Positions 16,484-26,351 of a stretch of 64,000 nt of DNA are shown here, piece after piece. A model generated the notes under the pieces. The model was not told the DNA's origin. It made no database searches and was given only the letters and a program-made list of their open reading frames with translations. Position numbers and translations under genes: made by a program. Source of the stretch: Clostridia bacterium (GTDB taxonomy: Bacteria > Bacillota > Clostridia > Lachnospirales > Lachnospiraceae); NCBI GenBank assembly GCA_910575725.1, contig CAJTFE010000001.1, positions 1 to 64,000 of the forward strand, read 5' to 3'. Numbering within the stretch: the first letter of the stretch is position 1; each line of letters begins with the position of its first letter.

Positions 16484-17314
16484 ATGCAGAATTTAAAAGC
16501 ATTATCCTATGACCTCAGAAAAAACGTCATCGACATGATAGTAGAAGGCAAGGGCGGCCACATCGGCGGCGACATGAGCGTCATGGACATTTTGGTAGAA
16601 CTTTATTTTGAACAGATGAATATTAGTCCGGAAAAGATGGACGATCCGGACAGAGACCGCTTCGTAATGAGCAAGGGCCACTCCGTGGAAGCGCTGTACG
16701 CAGTGCTGGCGGCCAAGGGATTCTTCCCCATTGAACAGGTAATAAAAGAATTTTCCAAGTTCGGCAGCAAATTTATCGGTCATCCCAACAACAAGCTTCC
16801 GGGCATTGAGATGAATTCCGGTTCCTTAGGACACGGGCTTCCGGTGTGCGTAGGAATGGCTCTGGCAGGAAAGATGGATGAGAGAGACTACCGGGTTTAC
16901 ACGGTAATGGGAGACGGCGAGCTGGCAGAGGGCTCTGTATGGGAGGGCGTAATGGCCGCTCATCAATACAAGCTTGACAATCTCTGCGCCATCGTAGACC
17001 GCAACCGCCTCCAGATATCCGGCTGCACCGAGGACGTAATGGCCCACGACAGCCAGGAAGAGCGCTGGGGCTCCTTCGGATGGCATGTGATTTCCGTAAA
17101 CGGCAACGACTACAAGGAACTGAAGGCCGCCTTTGACGAGGCAAAGACGGTAAAGGGTGCGCCCACCGTAATCATTGCAAATACAACCAAAGGCTATGGT
17201 TCCTCTGTGATGGAAAATAAGGCAGGCTGGCATCATAAGGTGCCGAATGCAGAGGAGTATGCGCAGATCATGAAGGATCTGGAGGCAGGAAAGGAGGCGG
17301 CTCTTCATGAATAA
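16484..17314 (+). CDS. Transketolase N-terminal subunit (possible apulose-4-phosphate transketolase A)
   Basis: This 276-residue half-transketolase has the thiamine diphosphate domain: SKGHSVEALYA, IGHPNNKLPGIEMNSGSLGHGL and the TPP motif GDGELAEGSVWEG followed by DRNRLQ. Split transketolases work with a separate pyrimidine-binding subunit, which is encoded next with an ATGA-type 8-base overlap. Such pairs include ordinary transketolase-like enzymes and the AptA/AptB pair that acts on D-apulose 4-phosphate. The neighbouring kinase and apiosidase-like enzymes favour the second possibility, but nothing in the protein itself proves it. AGGAG precedes the ATG. Confidence 0.85.
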   Translation: MQNLKALSYDLRKNVIDMIVEGKGGHIGGDMSVMDILVELYFEQMNISPEKMDDPDRDRFVMSKGHSVEALYAVLAAKGFFPIEQVIKEFSKFGSKFIGHPNNKLPGIEMNSGSLGHGLPVCVGMALAGKMDERDYRVYTVMGDGELAEGSVWEGVMAAHQYKLDNLCAIVDRNRLQISGCTEDVMAHDSQEERWGSFGWHVISVNGNDYKELKAAFDEAKTVKGAPTVIIANTTKGYGSSVMENKAGWHHKVPNAEEYAQIMKDLEAGKEAALHE

Positions 17315-18236
17315 GATACCAAACCGGCAGGCCATCTGCGAAGTATTAATGGAAAAGGCAAAAGCGGATAAAGATATCGTAGTGCTGTGCAGCGATTCCA
17401 GAGGAAGCGCATCCCTGGCACCCTTTGCAAACGAGTATCCAGGGCAGTTTGTAGAGGTGGGCATTGCAGAGCAGAACCTGGTAAGCATCGCCGCCGGCCT
17501 TGCAAAATGCGGCAAAAAGCCATTTGCGGCATCCCCGGCCTGTTTCCTGTCCACAAGAAGCTACGAGCAGGCAAAGGTAGACTGCGCCTACTCCAACACC
17601 AATGTAACCTTAATCGGCATCAGCGGCGGCATCAGCTATGGCGCCCTGGGCATGAGCCATCACTCCGCACAGGACATTGCGGCCATGTCAGCCATTCCCA
17701 ACATGCGCGTTTACCTTCCCAGCGACCGGTTCCAGACGGCAAAGCTGATAGAAGCTCTTCTGAAGGATGAGAAGCCGGCCTATGTCCGGGTGGGAAGAAA
17801 TGCCGTAGAGGATGTATATACGGAAGAAGCATGTCCTTTTGAGATGGATAAGGCAGTCTTCCTTACCGAGGGAACGGATGCTGCGATTATCGCCTGCGGC
17901 GAGATGGTAAGCCCGTCCCGAAAGGCGGCGGAGCTTTTGAAGGCAGAGGGTATCCATGTTTCCGTAGTGGATATGTACTGCGTAAAGCCCATAGATAAAG
18001 AAGCGGTTCTAAAAGCGGCGGGAAATGCAAAGCTTGTAGTTACCGTAGAAGAGCATGCGCCTTTCGGAGGCTTAGGCTCTATGGTAAGCCAGATAGTTGC
18101 GGGAGAATGCCCGAAAAAGACAGTAAACCTGGCTCTTCCGGACGCGCCGGTAATCACGGGAACCTCCAAAGAGGTATTTGATTACTACGGGCTGAATCCG
18201 GAAGGAATTGCGAAAACCATAAAAGAGAACATATAA
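17307..18236 (+). CDS. Transketolase C-terminal subunit (possible apulose-4-phosphate transketolase B)
   Basis: This 309-residue product contains the pyrimidine-binding domain with the catalytic Glu in VEVGIAEQNL, the ISGGISYGALGMSHHS segment and the C-terminal transketolase domain (VDMYCVKPIDKEAVL, VEEHAPFGGLGSMV). Its start overlaps the stop of the N-terminal subunit, so the two should be made in equal amounts and form a heterotetramer. The kinase follows after 20 bases. See the partner entry for the substrate argument. Confidence 0.85.
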   Translation: MNKIPNRQAICEVLMEKAKADKDIVVLCSDSRGSASLAPFANEYPGQFVEVGIAEQNLVSIAAGLAKCGKKPFAASPACFLSTRSYEQAKVDCAYSNTNVTLIGISGGISYGALGMSHHSAQDIAAMSAIPNMRVYLPSDRFQTAKLIEALLKDEKPAYVRVGRNAVEDVYTEEACPFEMDKAVFLTEGTDAAIIACGEMVSPSRKAAELLKAEGIHVSVVDMYCVKPIDKEAVLKAAGNAKLVVTVEEHAPFGGLGSMVSQIVAGECPKKTVNLALPDAPVITGTSKEVFDYYGLNPEGIAKTIKENI

Positions 18237-18256
18237 ATCAAGGAGAATTTGCAGGT

Positions 18257-19735
18257 ATGGCTGATTATGTATTGGGGATTGATCAGAGTACTCAGGGAAC
18301 AAAGGCTTTGCTGTTTGACCACACAGGCCGACTTTTGGAACGGGCGGATCTGCCCCACCGGCAGATGGTGGACGACAAGGGATGGGTAGAGCATGATCCG
18401 GAGGAGATTTACCGCAACACCATCGAGGTTATAAAGCTTCTGGTAGAAAAATCGGGAGTTACTAAGGGAGATATCCGGACCCTTGGCATCAGCAACCAGC
18501 GGGAAACCGCCCTGGTCTGGGAACGAAGCACCGGCCGCCCCGTTTACAATGCGGTTGTATGGCAGTGCGCCAGAGGGGCAGAGATCTGCGAAGGCTTAGA
18601 GGCCCAAGGCAAGGCCGGACTGGTGCGTTCCCGTACAGGACTGCCCTTGTCCCCCTACTTTTCGGCGGCCAAGATAGCCTGGGTGCTGGAGCATGTAAAG
18701 GGAGCGGCAGAAAAAGCGGAAAAGGGAGAGCTGTGCTGCGGAACCATTGACAGCTGGCTTGTATATAAGCTCACTGGCGGAAGGAAATTCTGCACCGATT
18801 ACTCCAATGCCTCAAGAACCCAGATGTTCAACATCAAAGACCTTGCCTGGGACGAGGAGGTATGCGGCCTCTTCGGGATTCCGGTTTCCTGTCTGGCAGA
18901 GGTGACGGATTCCAACGGTTTCTACGGCGAGACAGATTTCGAGGGATTTTTTGAAAAGCCTGTTCCCATCCGGGGCGTTATGGGCGATTCCCACGGAGCG
19001 CTTTTCGGACAGGGCTGTTTGAAAAAGGGCATGACAAAAACCACATACGGCACAGGCTCCTCTGTAATGATGAACATTGGCGCTCAGCCGGTGTTCAGCA
19101 GCCGGGTAGTAACTTCTCTGGCCTGGGGCATGGACAAAACCGTGAGCTATGTACTGGAAGGAAATATCAACTATACGGGAGCCGTTATCACCTGGATGAA
19201 GGACGAACTGAAGCTTATATCCTCTCCGGCGGAGACGGCCGGGCTGGCTGTACAGGCCAATCCTCAGGATGAAACCTACCTGGTTCCCGCATTTTCCGGC
19301 CTTGGAGCGCCCTACTGGGACAGCGGGGCCAGAGCCGTATTCTACGGAATGTCACGGACTACCAGGCGCGCTGAGCTTGTAAAGGCAGGTCTGGAGAGCA
19401 TAGCTTACCAGATTACGGACGTAATACGGGCGATGGAGGAAGAATCGGGAATTGCCATTGAGGAGCTCCGTGTAGACGGAGGCCCTACAAAGAACGCTTA
19501 TCTGATGCAGTTTCAGAGCGATGTGGCAAGGATTCCGGTACGCATTCCGGCAGACGAGGAATTGTCCGGAATCGGAGCGGCCTATGCGGCGGGACTGGCA
19601 ATCGGTTTGTATCAGAAAGAAGCTCTCTTTGGAAATGACAAGCGAACAAGCTTTACGCCTTCCATGGAGGAGGCAGAGAGGGAGAAAAAGTATGTGGGCT
19701 GGAAGGAAGCCGTTTCCAGAACCCTTACAAAATAA
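18257..19735 (+). CDS. FGGY sugar kinase, glycerol-kinase-like (possible apulose kinase)
   Basis: The 492-residue FGGY kinase has the N-terminal phosphate-binding segment GIDQSTQGTKALLFD, the glycerol-kinase-like SNQRETALVWERSTGRPVYN box, TYGTGSSVMMNIG, and the C-terminal FSGLGAPYWDSGARA and VDGGPTKNAYLMQF ATP site. It is closest in appearance to glycerol kinases, although its place after an isomerase and a split transketolase argues for a ketopentose or branched ketose such as D-apulose. AAGGAG lies upstream of the ATG. The gap to the next gene (19736-19835) holds a degraded family A tail (GCGCAGCGACTACAAATAGGAGG) and a small CCGGAC/GGTCCG hairpin. Confidence 0.8.
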   Translation: MADYVLGIDQSTQGTKALLFDHTGRLLERADLPHRQMVDDKGWVEHDPEEIYRNTIEVIKLLVEKSGVTKGDIRTLGISNQRETALVWERSTGRPVYNAVVWQCARGAEICEGLEAQGKAGLVRSRTGLPLSPYFSAAKIAWVLEHVKGAAEKAEKGELCCGTIDSWLVYKLTGGRKFCTDYSNASRTQMFNIKDLAWDEEVCGLFGIPVSCLAEVTDSNGFYGETDFEGFFEKPVPIRGVMGDSHGALFGQGCLKKGMTKTTYGTGSSVMMNIGAQPVFSSRVVTSLAWGMDKTVSYVLEGNINYTGAVITWMKDELKLISSPAETAGLAVQANPQDETYLVPAFSGLGAPYWDSGARAVFYGMSRTTRRAELVKAGLESIAYQITDVIRAMEEESGIAIEELRVDGGPTKNAYLMQFQSDVARIPVRIPADEELSGIGAAYAAGLAIGLYQKEALFGNDKRTSFTPSMEEAEREKKYVGWKEAVSRTLTK

Positions 19736-19823
19736 GAGCTCCCTTTTAGGACGGGCGGCACATTTAAGAGGTTTCCGGACGAAGGTCCGTAATCCTGGCT
19801 GTTTGCGCAGCGACTACAAATAG

Positions 19824-21284
<1,461 letters not shown>

Positions 21285-21314
21285 AGTTTTTGTTGAATTT
21301 TTACCATATTAGTA

Positions 21315-21440
21315 TTGACAAATAGGGTCGAAGGAGTTACTATTAAACCAGTGAAAGAAATAATAGGTTTGTAACTTCTTCGAAGGCTTTTCCGAAAATT
21401 TTCTTGATTTTTTCGGTATGCGGTGAAGAAGTTTTTTTTG
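21315..21440 (+). promoter_or_regulatory. Promoter and candidate LicT/BglG antiterminator target overlapping a terminator
   Basis: TTGACA (21315-21320), 17 bases, TACTAT (21338-21343) form a promoter. Downstream, GGTTTGTAACTTC...GAAGGC (21366-21386) resembles the RAT hairpin bound by LicT/BglG. AACTTCTTC (21373-21381) can pair instead with GAAGAAGTT (21425-21433), followed by eight T residues, to form a terminator that encloses a CCGAAAA/TTTTCGG stem. The overlap of the RAT-like element with the left terminator arm is the normal BglG-type arrangement. The terminator could also simply end the GH1 transcript. TCGAAGGAGTTAC (21329-21340 region) is an additional inverted partner of GTAACTTCTTCGA. 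Confidence 0.5.
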
Positions 21441-21479
21441 TACCTTTTTAATAGAAATGTCAAGTGCTTTTGAAAAATA

Positions 21480-21640
21480 ATTTTAGCCGAAGCGGCTTTA
21501 CCCTTTAGTGCCATCACGCAGCGGCTTTAAAACAGTAATATCCTTCACAGTGCACAAATCGATTTACAGACGCATGTTTTGTGCGGCTGGAAATTGATTT
21601 CAGACCAGTGTACTGGGAGGGATATTACGGAACTGGAATA
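21480..21640 (+). repeat. Partial family A tail fused to family B copy B2
   Basis: The right half of a family A element (AGCGGCTTTACCCTTTAGTG, then GCAGCGGCTTTAAAA) is followed at 21533-21640 by a complete family B unit. In that unit GTAATATCC pairs with GGATATTAC and AAATCGATTTACAG with CTGGAAATTGATTT. It lies between the leader and copy A2, so three repeat units are stacked upstream of the PTS EIIA gene. Confidence 0.7.
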
Positions 21641-21653
21641 GTCCAGCTAAGAA

Positions 21654-21816
21654 ATGTCAAGTGTTTTCGAAAAAAATTTCTGCTGGACGGTAAAGCCGCA
21701 AAGGCGCACGAGAGGAACTTTTATGAGTGCCCTTTCGAATAAAAGTTTCTCTCAATACCAGTGTGTCGAAGCGGCTTTACCCTTTAGTGCTGTCGCGCAG
21801 CGACTTAGAATAGGAG
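21654..21816 (+). repeat. Family A intergenic palindrome, copy A2
   Basis: The core is GGTAAAGCCGC (21689-21699) with GCGGCTTTACC (21771-21781). Compared with A1 both arms changed together, keeping the pairing. The mini-ORF (ATG 21723, MSALSNKSFSQYQ...) has no stop before the EIIA start at 21825 and is in frame with it, so an N-terminally extended EIIA of 34 extra residues could be made. Confidence 0.8.
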
Positions 21817-21824
21817 GACGAAGA

Positions 21825-22286
21825 ATGTTTGGTCTGTTTAAGAAAGAAGAGTTTAAGATTGTGGCCCCGGTTGACGGTGAGCTGATTCCGCTTGCAGAGG
21901 TTGCGGACGGAGTGTTTTCGGAGAAGATTATGGGGGATGGCTTTGCGGTGATTCCGGCCAACGGGGCGGTCTGTGCGCCGCTGAGCGGCACGGCGGAGAC
22001 GGTTTTTCCAACCGGACATGCGGTAGGAATTAAGTCAAAGGATGGAATTGAGTGTATCATACATATTGGGCTTGAGACGGTAGAGCTGAACGGGGAAGGC
22101 TTTCATCCCCTGATTCAGCAGGGGGCTAAGGTGAAGGCCGGTGAACCGATTGTAAATTTTGATAAAGAGGCTCTGGAGCAAAAAGGGTATAAGCTTACGA
22201 CTATGGTGGTTTTCCCTTCCGGCTATGAGCATGCGTTTGACTTGGGAAAGAGAACGGTGGCCTCGGGAGAGACCCTGGTTTCATAG
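21825..22286 (+). CDS. PTS glucose/beta-glucoside-type EIIA protein
   Basis: The 153-residue EIIA(Glc)-family protein begins MFGLFKKEEFKIVAPVDGEL. The phosphorylated His is His80 in IIHIGLETVELNGEGF, with the typical GTAETVFPTGHAVGIKS loop before it. It receives phosphate from HPr and passes it to an EIIB domain, probably that of the EIIBC gene at 23387. AGGAGG lies just upstream of ATG 21825; the longer in-frame reading from the repeat has a separate ribosome binding site. It is followed after 21 bases by the LicT-like gene. Confidence 0.9.
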   Translation: MFGLFKKEEFKIVAPVDGELIPLAEVADGVFSEKIMGDGFAVIPANGAVCAPLSGTAETVFPTGHAVGIKSKDGIECIIHIGLETVELNGEGFHPLIQQGAKVKAGEPIVNFDKEALEQKGYKLTTMVVFPSGYEHAFDLGKRTVASGETLVS

Positions 22287-22307
22287 GCGGCGGACAGAGG
22301 GAGAGAT

Positions 22308-23138
22308 ATGAAGGTTATTCGGAATATCAATAACAACGTAGCAGTCTGCCTGGATGACAACAATCATGAAGTGATTGCGTTTGGCAAAGGGATTGGCTTT
22401 CAAAAGGCGCCCTATGAGATTGCATTATCGCAAATTGACCGAACCTATTACAACCTAGAACCGCATTATATTACGTTACTGAATGAGCTTCCCGAGGATG
22501 TTCTGGATGTTGCCAATGAAATTGTGCAGAAGGGAAGCGCCTACCTTAAGATGGAATTTAATACTATATTCTGGTTTTCGCTTTGTGATCATATTAATTT
22601 TGCCATTGAGAATACGAAAAAAGGTCTTGTTCTAAAGAATCCAATGACCAATGAGATTCGGCATTTTTATGAGAAGGAGATGCGGCTGGGGGAATGGGCC
22701 ATTAAACATATCGGCAAACGGCTGTCCGTCCGGCTTCCTCAGAGTGAGGCGGGAAATATTGCCATGCATTTTATCAATGCGGAGCAGCAGGTTAGGCAGG
22801 CGTCGGAACGAGATGACATTGAGCATTTCGTGGAGGATATTACCGATATTGTGGAGAGCGGAATGAATGTGATTATTGACCGGGACAGCTTCAGCTATTC
22901 CAGGTTTGTGACACATTTGAAATATCTGCTGAAACGCTCCGGCAGCCTGGATGTGCCGGAGTCGGAAAATGAGAAGCTCTATGAGAGTGTATGTGAAGAG
23001 TTTCCGGAGTTAAAACGAGTTGGAGAAAAAATTAAAGAGTATATAGCTGCAACCTTGTTGGTAGAACCGGCGAAGGAAGAAATACTGTATCTGATGATAC
23101 ATATCAACCGGCTCTGCGCAAGGGAAGATGGATTGTAA
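22308..23138 (+). CDS. BglG/LicT-family transcription antiterminator
   Basis: The 276-residue protein has an N-terminal RNA-binding CAT domain (MKVIRNINNNVAVCLDDNN, then EVIAFGKGIGF) and two PRD domains. Conserved PRD histidines are visible (for example DHINFAIEN in PRD1 and MHFINAE / MIHINRLC in PRD1 and PRD2). In this family, phosphorylation by HPr and the cognate EIIB controls binding to an RNA hairpin that prevents termination. Candidate targets are the RAT-like leader at 21366-21433 and the terminator directly after its own gene. It probably induces the PTS and hydrolase genes when beta-glucoside is present. Confidence 0.9.
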   Translation: MKVIRNINNNVAVCLDDNNHEVIAFGKGIGFQKAPYEIALSQIDRTYYNLEPHYITLLNELPEDVLDVANEIVQKGSAYLKMEFNTIFWFSLCDHINFAIENTKKGLVLKNPMTNEIRHFYEKEMRLGEWAIKHIGKRLSVRLPQSEAGNIAMHFINAEQQVRQASERDDIEHFVEDITDIVESGMNVIIDRDSFSYSRFVTHLKYLLKRSGSLDVPESENEKLYESVCEEFPELKRVGEKIKEYIAATLLVEPAKEEILYLMIHINRLCAREDGL

Positions 23139-23153
23139 CCCGAAAGGGGCTTT

Positions 23154-23213
23154 ACCTGGCACTTTGTTTCGTCCGGCAGATTTCTGGCGGTCTGGGATAG
23201 TGCCGGGTTTTTT
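23154..23213 (+). terminator. Intrinsic terminator between licT-like and EIIBC genes
   Basis: ACCTGGCACT (23154-23163) pairs with AGTGCCGGGT (23199-23208), followed by six T residues. An inner CCGGCAG/CTGGCGG-type hairpin sits in the loop. Read-through here may be controlled by the antiterminator, but no clear RAT sequence overlaps it. The stretch 23214-23386 has no recognisable gene. Confidence 0.7.
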
Positions 23214-23386
23214 ATTTCCGTGGGCGGCGGGCAAAGCGGATATGGCTTAGGCTTCCCTCACGGGGGTTGGCTTCATGGAATCAAAACAGGCTTTGACAGG
23301 ACGGGGGAGCGCGCATCCCGTTCTGACGGCACAGGAAATACGGATTTCCTGTATATAAAAACAGAGAGAAAGAGGAGAGTAGTGAT

Positions 23387-24811
23387 ATGGCAAAGTATAC
23401 GGATTTATGCAATCAGATTCTCGAAAACGTAGGTGGGAAGGAGAATGTTTCCCAGGCAGTTCACTGTATGACAAGACTTCGGCTGAATCTGAAGGACAGG
23501 TCACAGGTGGATATGGATGCGGTTAAGGGAATCAAAGGCGTGCTCGGCGCTCAGTTTTCCGGAGAGCAGTTCCAGATTATTATCGGACAGCATGTGTCGG
23601 AGGTTTATCCGGAGTTCTGCGGTATTGCAGGCTTAGGACAGACTGCGGCTATTGATGAAAATCTGGACAATAAGGAGCCCTTTGATATTAAGAAGGTTCC
23701 GGCAAAGATACTGGATTATGTTTCCGGTTCGATTGCACCGACCCTTTCGATTATGATGGGCGCCGGATTTTTCAAGATGTTTTATGCAATTCTGGGGCCG
23801 GATTTGCTGAATCTGATGGCAAATGAGTCGCCTCTGATGCAGACCCTTTACATCGTGGGAAATGCAGGATTTTATTTTATGCCGGTTTTCGTGGCATGGG
23901 GAGCCGCAAAGAAGCTCAATACCAGCGTTGCTTTGGCTATGCTGCTGAGCTGTCTTCTGATTGACCCGAATATTTTAAGTATTGTGACAGCCGGAGAGCC
24001 TTTTAGTGTCTATGGAGTTATTCCGATGCAGCTGAACAATTATACACAGTCGGTACTGCCGTCCCTGCTGATGGTGTTTGCACTGTCCTATGTATTTAAG
24101 TTCTTTGACAAGTATGTTCCGAAGGTAATCAAGATTATCGGCGTTCCCTTCTGTACACTGGTTGTAATGGTTCCGCTGATGTTCTGCGTACTGGCTCCGA
24201 TCGGAAACTGGATTGGTATGCTTTTAAGTGCATTCTTCGAAGGCTTGTACAACGTAGCCGGTCCTCTGGCAATTGCTCTTCTCGGCGCTTTTTGGCCTTT
24301 CTTTGTTGCTACGGGAATGCACGTGGCGATTGTGCAGATTGCACTGATCAATATTACGACTTTGGGCTTTGACCCGATTGTGCTGGCAGGTGCAAACATT
24401 GCCAACTATGCGCTGATGGGTATGACTCTTGCTTACTTCCTGCGTACAAAGGGAGAGGAAAAGCAGATGGCAAGCGCCAATGTGGTTACGCTGATTGTGG
24501 GCGGTATTTCCGAACCTACGCTGTTCGGTATTCTGCTTAGAAATAAGCGTGCTATGATTTGCCAGATTATCGGAGGCTTTATCGGCGGTCTGGTAGGCGG
24601 TATCTTTGGCGTGGCTGTGTATACGATGGGAGCTTCCAATTTCCTGACCATATTGCAGTATGCCGGCGGTCCGGGTTCCAATCTTATCTATGCGGGTATT
24701 GCCTGTGCGGTTGCTTTTGTGGCAGCTCTGGCCGTAGGAATTGTTATTGGATTCGGCGACGGAGACGGATTGAAAAATTATAAGGGAAAAAAGGCTCTTA
24801 AGAAAGCCTAA
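23387..24811 (+). CDS. PTS beta-glucoside-type EIIBC transporter
   Basis: The 474-residue membrane protein has an N-terminal EIIB domain with the phosphocysteine Cys27 in VHCMTRLRLNL. An EIIC channel of about ten membrane helices follows, with SGSIAPTLSIMMGAGF, PVFVAWGAAKKLNTSVALAMLL and GGISEPTLFGILLRNKRAM, the last a known EIIC signature. There is no fused EIIA, which is encoded at 21825. It imports and phosphorylates beta-glucosides at C6, feeding the GH1 enzymes. GAGGAG precedes the ATG. Acceptance of larger diglycosides is inferred from the hydrolases beside it. Confidence 0.9.
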   Translation: MAKYTDLCNQILENVGGKENVSQAVHCMTRLRLNLKDRSQVDMDAVKGIKGVLGAQFSGEQFQIIIGQHVSEVYPEFCGIAGLGQTAAIDENLDNKEPFDIKKVPAKILDYVSGSIAPTLSIMMGAGFFKMFYAILGPDLLNLMANESPLMQTLYIVGNAGFYFMPVFVAWGAAKKLNTSVALAMLLSCLLIDPNILSIVTAGEPFSVYGVIPMQLNNYTQSVLPSLLMVFALSYVFKFFDKYVPKVIKIIGVPFCTLVVMVPLMFCVLAPIGNWIGMLLSAFFEGLYNVAGPLAIALLGAFWPFFVATGMHVAIVQIALINITTLGFDPIVLAGANIANYALMGMTLAYFLRTKGEEKQMASANVVTLIVGGISEPTLFGILLRNKRAMICQIIGGFIGGLVGGIFGVAVYTMGASNFLTILQYAGGPGSNLIYAGIACAVAFVAALAVGIVIGFGDGDGLKNYKGKKALKKA

Positions 24812-24823
24812 AGTAAGGAAGAG

Positions 24824-24854
24824 GAGGGCGTCTGCTTAAGGGCGCCCTCTTTTA
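24824..24854 (+). terminator. Intrinsic terminator after EIIBC
   Basis: GAGGGCG (24824-24830) and CGCCCTC (24843-24849), with GC pairs extending into the loop, followed by TTTTA. The hydrolase gene begins 25 bases later, so some transcripts may pass through it. Confidence 0.7.
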
Positions 24855-24878
24855 TTAGAATAGGAATAGAGGTGTGAG

Positions 24879-26351
24879 ATGATAAATTGTGTACAGGAAA
24901 TTCCGGTAAACTCCTCAAGCTATCCTTTTGCCAGCGCTGCCCGCTACCTGGATTTTGAGAAATACGGCTACGAGGAAAAGGAATACTATCTGGAGGGCAC
25001 GGCCAATGTTTATGAAAGTGTTGGAAATACGGGCGCTGTTAAGGTAAAATATAAGAATACGGCATACATAAACCGCATCATTGTCAGAGCGCCGAAGAAC
25101 CCCGGCAAGTCCAGCGGAAATGTAGTGGTGGAGATTATCAACCCCACCTCCTTTATGGAGATTGACCGCATGTGGATCTTAGGCTATGAAAAGTTTATGA
25201 GGGACGGAGATATCTATGTAGGCATTACAAGCAAGCCGAACACCATTGCGAAAATGGCAGAGTTTGACAGAGAACGGTACGGCTGTCTCTCCTGGCCCAA
25301 TCCCAGGGGGGATGAGCCATTTCCCTTTACCATGGAAGAAACCAGGGAGCGGGGATTGCTGCCGGACCTTGATATTCAATATGAGACGGGCTTGTTCTGG
25401 GATATGCTGACGGATCTGGCCTGGATGCTGCGGGGAGAGGGGGAGGAAAATCCCATCCGTTCTTTTGACCATCGTTATATTTACTTAACCGGCTGGTCTC
25501 AGTCCGCCTGCTATCTCTTCCGCTATGTGAACAGCTTTGCCTATCGGGATGAGGTGAAAAGAGACGGCAAAGTATTTGACGGCTATCTGGCTGGGGGCGG
25601 CGTGCGGAATCTGATTGTTCCCGTGAATCAGTATGAGGCGGTTATGGACTATGATTTCCGTTTGAAGCGGATTGAGCATGTGGAAGAGCCTTATATTTCC
25701 GTACAGACAGAGAGTGAAAACGGTCAGTGGGACGCTTTTCGGACAAAGCGAGGGGACAGCGATTATCCTCATTTTCTCTATCGGGAGTATGAGGTTACGG
25801 GAGCCAGCCACGATACCATGTTCAGCTATGTGAATTATTACCAAAATGACGAGGATTTGAAGCGCATCAACCATCTGCCTGCTTATATAGGAAAGCATGA
25901 GGAGGGAAATGATTACCCGTCCCAGTTTCTGTTCGCCGCTGCCTTCCGCAATCTCTTCCGGTGGGTGAGAGAGGGGGCGGGGCCCAATTCCTGCGGGCGG
26001 ATTCCGGTTGATGAATGTGGAAGAAACCGTAAGGATGTGTTTGGAAATACCAAGGGGGGCTTACGCACCTGCCTCTTAAATTACCCTACCGGGCGTTATC
26101 ATTCCGCAAGCGACATAGAGCCGGGACAGAGCTTTGTGGACCCCGGTTCTTCGGTGGATCCTTTGTTTGGCTATCAGGAGGCATTTTCTCCCGCATTTTT
26201 AAAAGAGCTTTACGGCAGTCTGGCCCACTATGAAGAGCTGTGCCGGGAGGATACCAAAGAGCAGATTTCCAAAGGCTTTCTCTGTAAGGAGGATGGGGAA
26301 GCGCTGGTTCGGATGGCAGTTTCACTTGCAAAGAAAAGGGGGCTTGTGTGA
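24879..26351 (+). CDS. Alpha/beta hydrolase domain protein
   Basis: This protein of about 490 residues resembles the 'alpha/beta hydrolase domain' family (large, non-secreted). The likely nucleophile Ser is in YLTGWSQSACYL (about residue 207). A later His near TGASHDTMF (about residue 308) could complete the triad. There is no signal peptide. In a locus of glycosidases a cytosolic esterase could remove acyl groups (malonyl, acetyl or phenolic esters) from plant glycosides, but the substrate is not shown by the sequence. Its stop overlaps the start of the apiosidase-like gene (TGATG), so the two are translationally coupled. Confidence 0.7.
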   Translation: MINCVQEIPVNSSSYPFASAARYLDFEKYGYEEKEYYLEGTANVYESVGNTGAVKVKYKNTAYINRIIVRAPKNPGKSSGNVVVEIINPTSFMEIDRMWILGYEKFMRDGDIYVGITSKPNTIAKMAEFDRERYGCLSWPNPRGDEPFPFTMEETRERGLLPDLDIQYETGLFWDMLTDLAWMLRGEGEENPIRSFDHRYIYLTGWSQSACYLFRYVNSFAYRDEVKRDGKVFDGYLAGGGVRNLIVPVNQYEAVMDYDFRLKRIEHVEEPYISVQTESENGQWDAFRTKRGDSDYPHFLYREYEVTGASHDTMFSYVNYYQNDEDLKRINHLPAYIGKHEEGNDYPSQFLFAAAFRNLFRWVREGAGPNSCGRIPVDECGRNRKDVFGNTKGGLRTCLLNYPTGRYHSASDIEPGQSFVDPGSSVDPLFGYQEAFSPAFLKELYGSLAHYEELCREDTKEQISKGFLCKEDGEALVRMAVSLAKKRGLV

